A DNA stretch of 64,000 nt from NCBI GenBank assembly GCA_964512645.1, contig CAZEJS010000007.1, positions 1-64,000 of the forward strand, written 5' to 3'. The stretch's first letter is position 1; every line of letters starts with the position of its first letter. This DNA comes from CAZEJS01 sp964512645. Lineage in GTDB: Bacteria > Actinomycetota > Geothermincolia > Fen-727 > Anoxymicrobiaceae. Under the pieces are notes generated by a model. That model ran no database searches. It saw only the letters and a program-made list of their open reading frames with translations, and had not been told where the DNA came from. Positions 55,820 to 64,000 of the stretch are shown here, in pieces. The translations under genes and the position numbers were made by a program.

Positions 55820-56623
55820 TCACCTGGCGGGCAGGGGGTTGACTTTTTCCGGCGCCGTCAGCTTGAGCTTCTCGTTGAAGTTGTTGAACAACACGTTCTG
55901 CAGGAGCACTACCTTGTCCCCCGCCTCCGCGTAGCCGAGCTTGATAAGCTCTTCGTTCGCGCGTATCTGAATATTCACCGATTCCTGCTTGAAGAAGGAG
56001 TTGGCCTTGAGCACGTAGATATCGAGGACGACCTTGGCCTCCACCAGCTCGTCGACCGTCCGGATCTGGTTGCCGCTCGGGTCCTTCAACAGGTCGGTTA
56101 TGACCGGCAGCTTCACGAACTCCTTCATGTCCGGCTCGGCCCGGATGTGGTAGCACGCCTCTCCGTCGACCTTGGTATCGCCCAGCTTCTTGATCGATTT
56201 GAAGGATTTGATGTACTGCGATATGGAGAGCACGGAGGTGGCCGGGACGGTCTCCTGGGCCGACTCCGGCACTTCGTACCAGTTGCCCGCGATCTGCCAG
56301 TACTGCTTGTCGCCGACCTGCAGCTTGGTGACGGGTATGCCGGGCGAGAGCTCGGTCTTGATCTGCGAATCCTTGGTGCGCAGGTCGATGTATCCCTCGG
56401 ACTTCTGGACGAACACCTGCTTCTGCACCTTGCCCTGCTGGATAGGGGCGCGCGGGAGCTTCTGGGTGGTTTCCGCCACGAAATGCACCGTCATCAGGTC
56501 CTTGGCGGCCCTTGTGGCGTCCTTCAGTATCTGCTCCGCGCCGGGCCCGAAACAGCCGGGCAGCGTCACCAGGAGCGCCAGCGCCAGGGGCACGAGCAGC
56601 AGGAGGACCAGCGGTTTTTTCAT
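55820..56623 (-). CDS. LppX/LolA-like lipoprotein
   Basis: 267 residues. The signal peptide and lipobox (TLPGC, Cys about 24) are clear. The body has the beta pattern of LolA/LppX folds (HFVAETTQKL; WYEVPESA; CYHIRAEPDMKEF), which carry lipid or help anchor molecules. ATG has GAGGTGA upstream. An ATTATA (56686-56691), TATAAT on this strand, may be its -10. Confidence 0.7.
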   Translation of the reverse strand: MKKPLVLLLLVPLALALLVTLPGCFGPGAEQILKDATRAAKDLMTVHFVAETTQKLPRAPIQQGKVQKQVFVQKSEGYIDLRTKDSQIKTELSPGIPVTKLQVGDKQYWQIAGNWYEVPESAQETVPATSVLSISQYIKSFKSIKKLGDTKVDGEACYHIRAEPDMKEFVKLPVITDLLKDPSGNQIRTVDELVEAKVVLDIYVLKANSFFKQESVNIQIRANEELIKLGYAEAGDKVVLLQNVLFNNFNEKLKLTAPEKVNPLPAR

Positions 56624-56816
56624 CGGTCACCTCACTGTGAGTCTGCGGAATTGGTTTCGCGGCATCCGCTCCGGCATATGCGGTGATTATAACGCTGCGG
56701 CATGGCGCGAGATACCCCGCCCGACAGGTGTTGCAACCGCCGTTGTCGTAGAATACTTCGGGCGGCGTCCGCCGCCCGCGCGCACGGCAGGCGGCTATCG
56801 AGCGGAACGGTTTCAC

Positions 56817-58697
56817 GTGGACGGATATACAGGCAAGCTCCTGAACCTCAACCTGAGCGACGGCTCGGGGAAGGAATTCATCGTTCCCGAGGAGGTCGTA
56901 CAGAAATACGTCGGCGGGAGGGGACTCGGTTCCTGGCTCCTCTACAAGGGCCTCGAACCCCATGTGGACCCCCTCTCGGCGGAGAACGTGCTGCTCCTTA
57001 TGACCGGGCCCCTGACCGGCCTGGGCATCCCGTCGCTCAACCACACCATGGTCTGCACCAAGTCCCCGCTCACCGGGACGCTCCTGACCTCGTCCATAGC
57101 CGGGGATTTCGCGGGCAAGCTCAAGTCGTGCGGCTATGACGGGGTAATCCTCAGGGGGCGTTCGCCGAGGCCGGTGATCGTCGACATCACCGAAGGACGC
57201 TGGAAGATACGGGACGCCGGCAAACTCTGGGGCGCCAACGTTATTCGCACCCAGGAGCTCCTGGAGAGCAGGGTGGCCAGCGTCGTCTGCATAGGACCGG
57301 CGGGCGAGAACACGGTTCGCTACGCGACCATCGTTTCGGGCGAGCACACCGCCCAGAGAGGCGGGGCCGGCGCGGTGTTGGGGTCGAAACGGGTGAAGGC
57401 CATCAGGGTCGGGGGTGCGTTCGAGGCCACGGTCTTCGACAGGGACCGCATGGAAGGGCCGGTCGGGACCATCAAGGAGAGGCTCAAGGTCGTCGAGCGC
57501 TACCCCAGGTACGGCACCGCCGGCAACCTGGAAATCGCCAACGAGAAAGGCGTGCTGCCGGCGAGGAACTTTTCGTCGGGCACGTTCGAGAGCGCGATGA
57601 AGATCAGCGGTGAGGCGCTCAGGTCGCAGATACGGCGCAAGGGAGAGGCCTGCCAGGGCTGTCCGGTGGACTGCACAACCGAGATGAAGCTTGCCACCGG
57701 CGCCGGCACGCTGCGCGTCAAGGGCCCCGGCTACCAGCCCCTGGTGATGCTTGGCAGCAACCTCCTCATAGACGACCTGGAGTGCATCACCAGGAACAAC
57801 TACCTGTGCTACCTGCTGGGCATGGACCCCATTAGCGCCGGTGGGACCATCGCCTTCGCGATGGAGCTGGCCGAGCGCGCCCGGATGGACCTGCCGCTGC
57901 ACTTCGGGAGCGGCGCGGAGATAGGACCTCTCCTGAACCTGATAGCCCAGCGAAAAGGCCCGGGCGACGAGCTTGCCGACGGCGCCACGAGCCTGATGCT
58001 CAAGTACGGCTACTCCGACCTGGCCATGTCGGTCAAGGGGATGGAGATGCCCGGGTACGACCCGCGAGGATGCTGGGGCCAGGGCCTCGCGTACGCCACC
58101 TGCCCAACGGGCGCGAGCCACATGGGCTCTATGATGGTCTCGGCGGAATCGCTGGGCAGGCCCGTTGCCGTACCGGGGCCCCGGAGCCCGGGCAAAGTCA
58201 AGCTCACGATCTTCTCACAGAACATGTACGCGGGCCTGGACTGCCTGGTGGCCTGCCACAAGGCGGGGTTCTGCCTGCTGACCGTACCGGAATGGATAGC
58301 CCGCCTGCCCTCCTGGATGATCGGTTTCTTCGCCGGCCGGATGCCCGGCCCCTCGGCGAGAGTAGTAGACATCGGCCCGTACCACAGGGCGCTCTCGTTC
58401 GCCACGGGTATCCAGTACACCCGTGGCGCGCTCTTGAGGGTCGGGGAGCGCACGTTCAACCTGGAGAGGCTGTTCAACCTGCGCGAAGGCCTCACCAGCA
58501 AGGACGACAGCCTTCCCCTGCGTTTCGTCGGGGAGCCGCTCCGCGATGGCCCGTCGAGCGGCAAGGTCGTGCCGCTGACCAAGATGCTGCTCAAGTACTA
58601 CCGGCTTCGCGGCTGGAACGAGGTCGGGATACCGACGATCGCCCACCTCAAACGCCTCGCCATCGACGAGCGCCCGACCGGCGTCGGCCTCTCCTGA
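56817..58697 (+). CDS. Aldehyde ferredoxin oxidoreductase (AOR) family
   Basis: 626 residues, usual size. N-terminal GYTGKLLNLNLSDG is the typical AOR start; the 4Fe-4S motif CQGCPVDC lies near residue 280, the fourth Cys is in CHKAGFC near 480, and pterin-contact regions (GERTFNLERLFN) follow. Such enzymes hold a tungsten or molybdenum bis-pterin and oxidise aldehydes with ferredoxin. The GTG at 56817 is the only good start since the frame upstream runs into the previous gene. SD is weak. Confidence 0.9.
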   Translation: MDGYTGKLLNLNLSDGSGKEFIVPEEVVQKYVGGRGLGSWLLYKGLEPHVDPLSAENVLLLMTGPLTGLGIPSLNHTMVCTKSPLTGTLLTSSIAGDFAGKLKSCGYDGVILRGRSPRPVIVDITEGRWKIRDAGKLWGANVIRTQELLESRVASVVCIGPAGENTVRYATIVSGEHTAQRGGAGAVLGSKRVKAIRVGGAFEATVFDRDRMEGPVGTIKERLKVVERYPRYGTAGNLEIANEKGVLPARNFSSGTFESAMKISGEALRSQIRRKGEACQGCPVDCTTEMKLATGAGTLRVKGPGYQPLVMLGSNLLIDDLECITRNNYLCYLLGMDPISAGGTIAFAMELAERARMDLPLHFGSGAEIGPLLNLIAQRKGPGDELADGATSLMLKYGYSDLAMSVKGMEMPGYDPRGCWGQGLAYATCPTGASHMGSMMVSAESLGRPVAVPGPRSPGKVKLTIFSQNMYAGLDCLVACHKAGFCLLTVPEWIARLPSWMIGFFAGRMPGPSARVVDIGPYHRALSFATGIQYTRGALLRVGERTFNLERLFNLREGLTSKDDSLPLRFVGEPLRDGPSSGKVVPLTKMLLKYYRLRGWNEVGIPTIAHLKRLAIDERPTGVGLS

Positions 58698-58732
58698 CCT
58701 CGACGGGGGCGCCCCGGTGAGAGGCGCCGTCT

Positions 58733-59452
58733 TCAGAGGGCGCCGAACTTGCGGGTGCGCCGGTTATACTCGACAACGGCATCTTCGAGGTCCGCCGTGC
58801 GAAAATCCGGCCAGAGGGTATCGGTGACGTAAAGCTCCGCGTAGGCCAGCTCCCAGAGCAGGAAGTTGCTTATGCGCATCTCCCCGGCGGTCCTCACCAT
58901 CAAGTCGTAATCGGTCACGTCGGGGAGGTACAGGTGCCGGCCCACCGTCTTCTCGTTGATGCTTCCCGGCTTCAGCCGGCCCGAGGCGACGTCGGCGGCT
59001 ATCGCCCTGACGGCATCGACGATCTCCGCCCGCCCGCCGTAGTTGAAGGCGACATTGAGCTTCATCCCGGTGTTCCCGCCGGTGATCTCCTCGGACTCTC
59101 CCATCTTGCGTGCCAGGGACCTGTGGACTCGGTTGCGCCTGCCGATGAACCGGATCTTCACGTTGTGCTCGTCGAACAGGGCGACCCTCCTGTCGAGCAG
59201 GTCCCTGTTGAAGTTCATCAGGAAACGCACCTCGTCCGCGGGGCGCTTCCAGTTCTCCGTGGAGAAGGCGTACAGGGTCAGGGCCTCGATCCCCATCTCC
59301 GAGGCTCCCACCACAACGTCGGTCACCGCCTTCTCGCCCTCACGGTGCCCTTCAATACGGGGCAGGTCCCTCCGCGTGGCCCAGCGGCCGTTCCCGTCCA
59401 TGATGATCGCCACATTTCGCGGCACGTCCATCCCCTTCAGCCTGGAACTCAT
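58733..59452 (-). CDS. uppS: Isoprenyl (undecaprenyl) diphosphate synthase
   Basis: 239 residues. IIMDGNGRWA with catalytic Asp is near 18, GHREGEKAV, LYAFSTENWKRP and NYGGRAEIV follow, with RTAGEMRISNFLLWE near 198. It makes the cis-polyprenyl carrier for cell-wall synthesis. ATG has GGTTGAG upstream. Confidence 0.95.
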   Translation of the reverse strand: MSSRLKGMDVPRNVAIIMDGNGRWATRRDLPRIEGHREGEKAVTDVVVGASEMGIEALTLYAFSTENWKRPADEVRFLMNFNRDLLDRRVALFDEHNVKIRFIGRRNRVHRSLARKMGESEEITGGNTGMKLNVAFNYGGRAEIVDAVRAIAADVASGRLKPGSINEKTVGRHLYLPDVTDYDLMVRTAGEMRISNFLLWELAYAELYVTDTLWPDFRTADLEDAVVEYNRRTRKFGAL

Positions 59453-59476
59453 CTCAACCTCCGCTTCTAGAAGACC

Positions 59477-60307
59477 TCACGGCAGCTCCCGCCGGACCCG
59501 GTGCGTGCGAAACTCCCTTTCCATCCAGTGCTCCAGGACCTTTCCCATGAGCACCCCCGCTTCCCCGGACACCGATTCGTCGATTTCCGGCGGCCATTCC
59601 CCCAGCGCGTGCTCCGACATCCATTCCAGCGCCCGGGCGCAACCGTCGCCGACCATTATGAGCCCGCCCCGACCGGCCGCGCCGCACGAGCGGCAGGAGG
59701 AGCATACCAGGCCGCCCAGCGGCAGAGAGAACCAGGTCGCGCCCTCCGGCGGGGCGCCGCAACCGGCACACCGCGCGACCATCAGCTCGAACCCGGCGTG
59801 AGCCATCACCTTGAAACCGAAGAACGCCGCGGCGAAAGGGGCGTCCGCGGGGCGGTCTTTCAACAGTTGGAGGCCGAGCAGGACGAGGTCGTACAACCCG
59901 GGGTCCGGCTGGTGCTCGGCCGCCAGGGTGTCGGCCAGCTCCGCCATCGACGATGCCGTCACGAAGAGGCCCAGGTCGTCCCGGAGCTCCTGGAACGAGG
60001 TCACGATCTCGGCCTGCTTGACGACGTCCATGCTGCGCCCCCGGTGGAGGTGGAGCCTCGCGCGGGTGAGCGGCTCCAGCCGCGCGCCGAACCTGCTGGT
60101 CGTTTTCCGCACGCCCTTGCCCACCGCCGAACGTTTCCCGTGTTCCCTGGTGAGCAGGCGCAGGATCTTGTCCGATTCGCCGAGCCTGTAACTGCGCAGG
60201 ACGATGCCCTCGTCGTGGTAATCGGGTCTTTCCCGCCCTGTACGCGCGCTCACATCTTCCCGCGGGGTCCCGGGGGCGCGCTCGCGTGCGGGTTTACCTC
60301 GAGCCAA
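59477..60307 (-). CDS. recO: DNA repair protein RecO
   Basis: 276 residues. The OB-fold start EGIVLRSYRLGESDKILRLLT is present and a zinc site CAGCGAPPEG...CSSCRSCG near 185-205. RecO loads RecA at gaps with RecR. Start TTG at 60307 overlaps the deoC stop by 14 bases and has GAGGAG 4 bases upstream. Confidence 0.85.
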   Translation of the reverse strand: MARGKPARERAPGTPREDVSARTGRERPDYHDEGIVLRSYRLGESDKILRLLTREHGKRSAVGKGVRKTTSRFGARLEPLTRARLHLHRGRSMDVVKQAEIVTSFQELRDDLGLFVTASSMAELADTLAAEHQPDPGLYDLVLLGLQLLKDRPADAPFAAAFFGFKVMAHAGFELMVARCAGCGAPPEGATWFSLPLGGLVCSSCRSCGAAGRGGLIMVGDGCARALEWMSEHALGEWPPEIDESVSGEAGVLMGKVLEHWMEREFRTHRVRRELP

Positions 60308-61055
60308 GGAACTCCTCGATTATTTCCGGCCCGGCACTGGTGCCGATCCTGTTCGCCCCGGCCTCGATCATGTCGCGCGTCTCCTTCCAGGTGCGAATCC
60401 CGCCCGCGGCCTTCACGCCCATCTCTCTGCCGACCACAGAACGCATCAGCCGCACGTCCTCGACGGTCGCTCCGCCGGGCCCGAGGCCCGTAGCCGTCTT
60501 GACGAAGTCGAGCCCCGATTCCATGGCCATCCGGCAGGCCTCCCGCTTCCCCTCGCCGTCCAGGTAAGGGGTTTCCAGGATCAGCTTGACGACGACGGGG
60601 CCACGGAGGGTGGTCCTCTCCCACTCGCGCACCGAAGCCACGACGGCCTCGAGGTCTTCCTGTACGATGTCCCATTCGCCGGAAACCGCGGCGGATACGT
60701 TCATCACCACATCGATTTCCGTCGCCCCCTCGTCGAGCGCGGTTACGGCCTCGGCGGCCTTGACCTCGGGGGTAGCGTACCCGAAAGGAAACGACACCGG
60801 CACGCCAATCCCGACGTTCGACGATCCGAGCAGGCCCTCGGCCAGGGGTGCGTAACACGGCGGCACGAAGATGTTCCTGAACCCGTATTCGCGGGCGCGG
60901 GCCATGAACGCCGAATAATCGCCGATAGAGGCTTCCGGTCTGAGCAGAGTGTAATCGATCATCATCGCCACCTGCTCGACCGACAGCTCGTCGGGGTCGG
61001 CGGGTCCGGCTTTGACCGCCCCGGGGTCCCGCCCGGCGGTTTCCTCTCCGTCCAT
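60294..61055 (-). CDS. deoC: Deoxyribose-phosphate aldolase
   Basis: 253 residues. The Schiff-base Lys is in FVKTATGLGPGG, with the second Lys in KAAGGIRTWKE and Asp in ATEIDVVMN. It cleaves 2-deoxyribose 5-phosphate. An N-terminal tail of about 20 residues is longer than usual. ATG has GGGAGGAACC upstream. Confidence 0.95.
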   Translation of the reverse strand: MDGEETAGRDPGAVKAGPADPDELSVEQVAMMIDYTLLRPEASIGDYSAFMARAREYGFRNIFVPPCYAPLAEGLLGSSNVGIGVPVSFPFGYATPEVKAAEAVTALDEGATEIDVVMNVSAAVSGEWDIVQEDLEAVVASVREWERTTLRGPVVVKLILETPYLDGEGKREACRMAMESGLDFVKTATGLGPGGATVEDVRLMRSVVGREMGVKAAGGIRTWKETRDMIEAGANRIGTSAGPEIIEEFLGSR

Positions 61056-61082
61056 CCAGGTTCCTCCCGTTCCGCGAAAGCT

Positions 61083-62432
61083 CTATATGAGCAACGTTCC
61101 TATCGCCAGGTATATAGCCAGGCTGAGCACGTCCATCGTCGTCCCCAGCAGCGGCCCGGATACGACCCGGGGGTCCCGCCTCAACACCTTGAGCGTCACC
61201 GGGAAGGCGCATCCTACGAAGACGGCGGCCACTACCGCCAGCGCCAGCGAGAGGCCAAGGGTCACGCCGACGGAAGCCGGCTGGCCGAAGGCGAAGGCGA
61301 TGCCCGCCACTACCCCGCCGGTGGCGATGCCGACCATTACGCCCCAGGCAACCTCCCCGGCGACGGCGCGCAGCGTCGACCCCTTCATCCTCTCTCCCGT
61401 GGACAGCCAGCGCCCCATGATCGTCGAGGACTGCACCGCGATGTTCCCACCCATCGTAACCAGCAGCGGAATGAAGAAGACCAGCACGATGAACCGGGTG
61501 AAATGCGGCGAATAGAGCTTCAGAAGCCCTCCGGCGACAAGCACTTCGACCACGACGGCCGTCATGAACCACGGCAGCCTGCGGCCCAGGTCCGAGAAGA
61601 GGCCGCCGGCTGCGGGCTCCTCCTCCAACCCGGTAGCCCCGGCGAACCGGAGCATGTCTTCCTCGGCCTCGTCGCCGAACACGTCAGTGACGTCATCGAC
61701 GGTGACGATGCCCAGCATCTTCCTGTTCTCGTCCACCACCGGCACGGCCAGGAGGTCGTACTTGCTGATGGCCTCGGCAACCTCCTCCTGGTTCTCGTCC
61801 GGGAGCACGGAGATGACTTCCCTGGTCACCATGTCTCCCACCCGGCGGTCTCCCGGGGAGATGATCAACTCCCGGAGCGAGAGGACGCCGTGAATCAGCC
61901 CCTCCTCGGAGACCGCGTACACGTAGTAGATGGTCTCCACCTCGGGGGACACCCCGCGGAGGAATTCGATCGCCTCGTCGGCGGTGGCCTCCGGCGACAC
62001 CGCGATGTAGTCGGTCGTCATCAGGCCGCCGGCGGTATCGTCCTCGTACGCCAGGAGCTCCTCCAGCTCGCCGGCGTCCTCCCGCCCAAAGAGCTTGAGC
62101 ATCCGCTCGCGCCGGGCGCGGGGTATGTCGCCCAGGAGGTCCACGGCCTCGTCCACCGGCATGCTCGCAAGGAGCTCGCGCAACTCCCCGGTCCGCAGGC
62201 GCGCCGCCACGACTACCTGGTGGGACTCGTCCATCTCCAGCAGCATCCGCGCGGCCTGGGCGGGGTCCATCCCCACCAGGAGTTCGACCTCGTCGTCCAC
62301 ACCGAGGCGGGATAGTATCTCGGCCCCGTCGGCGGCGTGGAGGTTGCCCACGGTCGTCTTCGCCCGCTCCAGATCGCCGCGCTCGAGCATGTCGCGCACG
62401 GCTTCCAGGATCACCCTGTTGCGCTCTTCCAT
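61083..62432 (-). CDS. mgtE: MgtE-type magnesium transporter
   Basis: 449 residues. The MgtE N domain (1-125), two CBS domains (130-255) and five TM helices (275-449) are in normal order; GGNIAVQSSTIM is the TM signature. There is no SD; instead TACAAT (minus strand, 62444-62439) ends 6 bases before the ATG, so the mRNA may be leaderless. The 72-base upstream gap is too short for an M-box. Confidence 0.9.
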   Translation of the reverse strand: MEERNRVILEAVRDMLERGDLERAKTTVGNLHAADGAEILSRLGVDDEVELLVGMDPAQAARMLLEMDESHQVVVAARLRTGELRELLASMPVDEAVDLLGDIPRARRERMLKLFGREDAGELEELLAYEDDTAGGLMTTDYIAVSPEATADEAIEFLRGVSPEVETIYYVYAVSEEGLIHGVLSLRELIISPGDRRVGDMVTREVISVLPDENQEEVAEAISKYDLLAVPVVDENRKMLGIVTVDDVTDVFGDEAEEDMLRFAGATGLEEEPAAGGLFSDLGRRLPWFMTAVVVEVLVAGGLLKLYSPHFTRFIVLVFFIPLLVTMGGNIAVQSSTIMGRWLSTGERMKGSTLRAVAGEVAWGVMVGIATGGVVAGIAFAFGQPASVGVTLGLSLALAVVAAVFVGCAFPVTLKVLRRDPRVVSGPLLGTTMDVLSLAIYLAIGTLLI

Positions 62433-62438
62433 GGTTAG

Positions 62439-62444
62439 ATTGTA
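62439..62444 (-). promoter_or_regulatory. -10 element of mgtE, probably leaderless
   Basis: TACAAT followed by CTAACC and ATG. The spacing equals that before the lipoprotein gene at 3207. Confidence 0.4.
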
Positions 62445-62504
62445 ATACGAACGTCCGGCGGCCCGTGGGTTGCCGCCGCCGGGAGCGAAGAGCGTCCGGC
62501 GGGC

Positions 62505-63407
62505 TCAGGTGTAATCGAGGCGCTTGATGAACTCGAGGTTCTTCGACCAGTCCTTCTCTACTTTGACCCGCAGGTCGAGAAATACCTTGTTGCCCAGCAG
62601 GGGCTCGATCTCCCTGCGGGCGCGGGAGCCGATCTCCTTGACCGTTCGCCCTCCCTTCCCGACAATGATGCCTTTCTGGGATTCGCGCTCCACGTAGATG
62701 ACCGCCTCCACGTCGACAAGGTCGTCGCGCCCCTCCCTGGACCTCACGTCCTCGACCAGCACCGCGACGCTGTGCGGCACCTCTTCGCGGGTAAGCTGGA
62801 GGGCCTTCTCGCGGATCAGCTCGGCGGTGAGGACGCGCTCCGGCTGGTCGCTCACCACGTTCTCCGGGAAGTACCGCGGTCCGGCAGGAAGGAAACTCTT
62901 GAGCAGCCCCACCAGGGTGTCCACGCCGGTGCCGGCCTTGGAAGATACCGGCACCACCTCGGAGAAATCGAACATGTGCCCGACGACATCGAGCTGCGAC
63001 ATCACGCGCGCCGGCTCGAGCAGGTCGATCTTGTTCACCACCGCGACGGCCGGGGTGTCGACCTTCTGGAGTTCGCCGGCGATGAAGACGTCACCGCTGC
63101 CTATCGTCTGCGCCCCGTCGAGGACGAACACCGTCACGTCAACGTCTCGCAGCGTTGAAAGCACCATGGCGTTGAGCCGCTCTCCCAGCGCGTCCCGGGG
63201 CTTGTGGAACCCCGGGGTATCGACGAAGATCATCTGCTCGGTCGACGACGTCAGGACCGCTTTGATCCGGTTGCGGGTCGTCTGCGGCTTGTCCGAGGTG
63301 ATCGCCAGCTTACGCCCGGCCAGCGTGTTCAGCAGCGTCGACTTGCCCACGTTGGGCCTGCCCACCAGGCTGATGAACCCCGAACGGTACTCCTGGTCTT
63401 CGTCCAT
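62505..63407 (-). CDS. era: GTPase Era
   Basis: 300 residues. G1 GRPNVGKSTL, G3 DTPGF, G4 NKID, and the KH-domain motif GIIVGKGGRTVKEIGSRAR. It assists 30S maturation with 16S rRNA. ATG 63407 begins the normal family N-terminus. Confidence 0.95.
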   Translation of the reverse strand: MDEDQEYRSGFISLVGRPNVGKSTLLNTLAGRKLAITSDKPQTTRNRIKAVLTSSTEQMIFVDTPGFHKPRDALGERLNAMVLSTLRDVDVTVFVLDGAQTIGSGDVFIAGELQKVDTPAVAVVNKIDLLEPARVMSQLDVVGHMFDFSEVVPVSSKAGTGVDTLVGLLKSFLPAGPRYFPENVVSDQPERVLTAELIREKALQLTREEVPHSVAVLVEDVRSREGRDDLVDVEAVIYVERESQKGIIVGKGGRTVKEIGSRARREIEPLLGNKVFLDLRVKVEKDWSKNLEFIKRLDYT

Positions 63408-63454
63408 CAGAGCTCTTCGCCTCCCAGAGCGTTCGGGGGGACCCGCCTCCCCGG

Positions 63455-64000
63455 TCACGTCCCCTGCGGAAATCTCCGCATGCCTATATTGAGAAGGAGC
63501 CCGACGCACAAGAAGTTCACAACGAGCGACGTCCCCCCGTAACTCATGAACGGCAGGGGCACTCCCGTTATCGGCATGATGCCCATCGCCATGCCCACAT
63601 TGACCAGTATCTGGAAAAAGAGCATCACCACGATACCGACGGCCACCATCATGCCGAACGGCTCGCGCGCCGTCATCGCTATTTTCAGGGCCCTCCAGAG
63701 CAGCACCGCGAAGAGCCCGAGGAGGATCGCCCCGCCGATGAAGCCGAGCTCCTCTCCCACCACCGAGAAGATGAAGTCGGTGTGGTGCTCGGGAATGAAC
63801 TTCAGGTTGGTCTGGGTCCCCCGGAAGAGGCCCTTCCCTATCAACTGCCCCGAGCCTATGGCGATCTTCGACTGCAGCAGGTTGTAACCGCTGTGCAGGG
63901 GGTCCATGTCCGGGTTAACGAACACGACCAGCCGGTTCAACTGGTACGACTTCAGAAGCCTGAGCCCTATCGCGGCTACTACCGCCAGCACCGTACCGGC
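63455..64000 (-). CDS. rodA: Rod-shape protein RodA/FtsW-family (partial)
   Basis: C-terminal 181 residues only; the 5' part is beyond the window. Motifs QSKIAIGSGQLIGKGLFRGTQ near the left and PEHHTDFIFSVVGEELGF are typical of RodA, and the PLPFMSYGGTSLV motif closes the last loop. SEDS glycosyltransferase for cell-wall elongation. The frame is open to the window edge. Confidence 0.9.
   Translation of the reverse strand, partial: AGTVLAVVAAIGLRLLKSYQLNRLVVFVNPDMDPLHSGYNLLQSKIAIGSGQLIGKGLFRGTQTNLKFIPEHHTDFIFSVVGEELGFIGGAILLGLFAVLLWRALKIAMTAREPFGMMVAVGIVVMLFFQILVNVGMAMGIMPITGVPLPFMSYGGTSLVVNFLCVGLLLNIGMRRFPQGT

Noticed and set aside
62433..62504. M-box magnesium riboswitch before mgtE
   Set aside because: The gap is about 72 bases, and a -10-like box lies 6 bases before ATG.

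Overview
The window is high-GC DNA (low-GC patches stand out by eye), densely coded, from what looks like a strictly anaerobic, deep-branching actinobacterium. This is inferred, not proven. Supporting signs are the four-fold secreted repeats of the FETW...NPG type with a DUF362 domain, an aldehyde:ferredoxin oxidoreductase, ferredoxin- and rubredoxin-based redox proteins, rubrerythrin, an FprA flavodiiron protein, pyruvate phosphate dikinase, and a housekeeping core (rpoD, dnaG, glyQS, era, recO, uppS, rodA) that is ordinary for Gram-positive-type bacteria.

Layout. 1-5.7 kb: a CrtI-like/GltD-like fusion flavoprotein, a small lipoprotein, and a thiolase-fold/DUF35 pair in which the thiolase nucleophile is missing. 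5.8-18.7 kb: a membrane-anchored DUF362 protein, several hydrolases, a decayed PfpI fragment, a B12-binding radical SAM enzyme coupled to a CapA-like phosphoesterase, a P-type ATPase and a dipeptidase. 18.8-21.1 kb: a thiol-redox operon of three genes, a glutaredoxin-like protein and two probable selenoproteins. The first is a ferredoxin:thioredoxin reductase catalytic chain fused to rubredoxin, with in-frame UGA at its redox cysteine. The second is a CoA-disulfide-reductase/NADH-oxidase-like flavoprotein, with UGA exactly at active-site Cys43. Each UGA is followed by a perfect 7-bp hairpin with nearly the same loop (CGUGU and CGUGA). 21.2-33.7 kb: a frameshifted histidine kinase, a thioesterase, an ADP-ribosylglycohydrolase, an XRE-cupin regulator, a CoA-transferase, hydrolases, a stand-alone MetH-activation-like protein, a DUF169 protein and an SDR.

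33.8-36.9 kb is a small island of lower GC beside tRNA-Asn. It holds a serine-recombinase remnant, a 30-bp direct repeat (29/30) whose right copy overlaps the tRNA 3' end, a Fic protein, a HicBA toxin-antitoxin pair and an IS256-type transposase fragment. 37-42.4 kb is an oxygen/NO/iron-defence cluster, all on the minus strand: ferredoxin-domain proteins, rubredoxin, flavin reductase, FprA, ferritin, rubrerythrin and an encapsulated-ferritin-type protein, followed by a DUF2400/TIGR02757 gene that seems to start at AUA. 42.5-53.3 kb is housekeeping (rpoD, dnaG, dGTPase-like, flavodoxin-fold reductase, ppdK, glyS, glyQ). 53.3-58.7 kb carries a membrane protein, an acyl-CoA dehydrogenase, a lipoprotein and an AOR. 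58.7-64 kb is uppS, recO, deoC, mgtE, era and the 3' part of rodA.

Working together: acyl-CoA dehydrogenase, the CoA-transferase, AOR and the thiolase-fold/DUF35 pair suggest acyl-CoA/organic-acid metabolism with ferredoxin as carrier. The selenoprotein operon would pass ferredoxin electrons to disulfides, and the 37-42 kb cluster would remove O2, peroxide, NO and free iron. The main novelty is the selenoprotein pair. The tRNA-Asn island, the Cys-less thiolase, the orphan EncFtn, the AUA start and two leaderless-looking genes are secondary.
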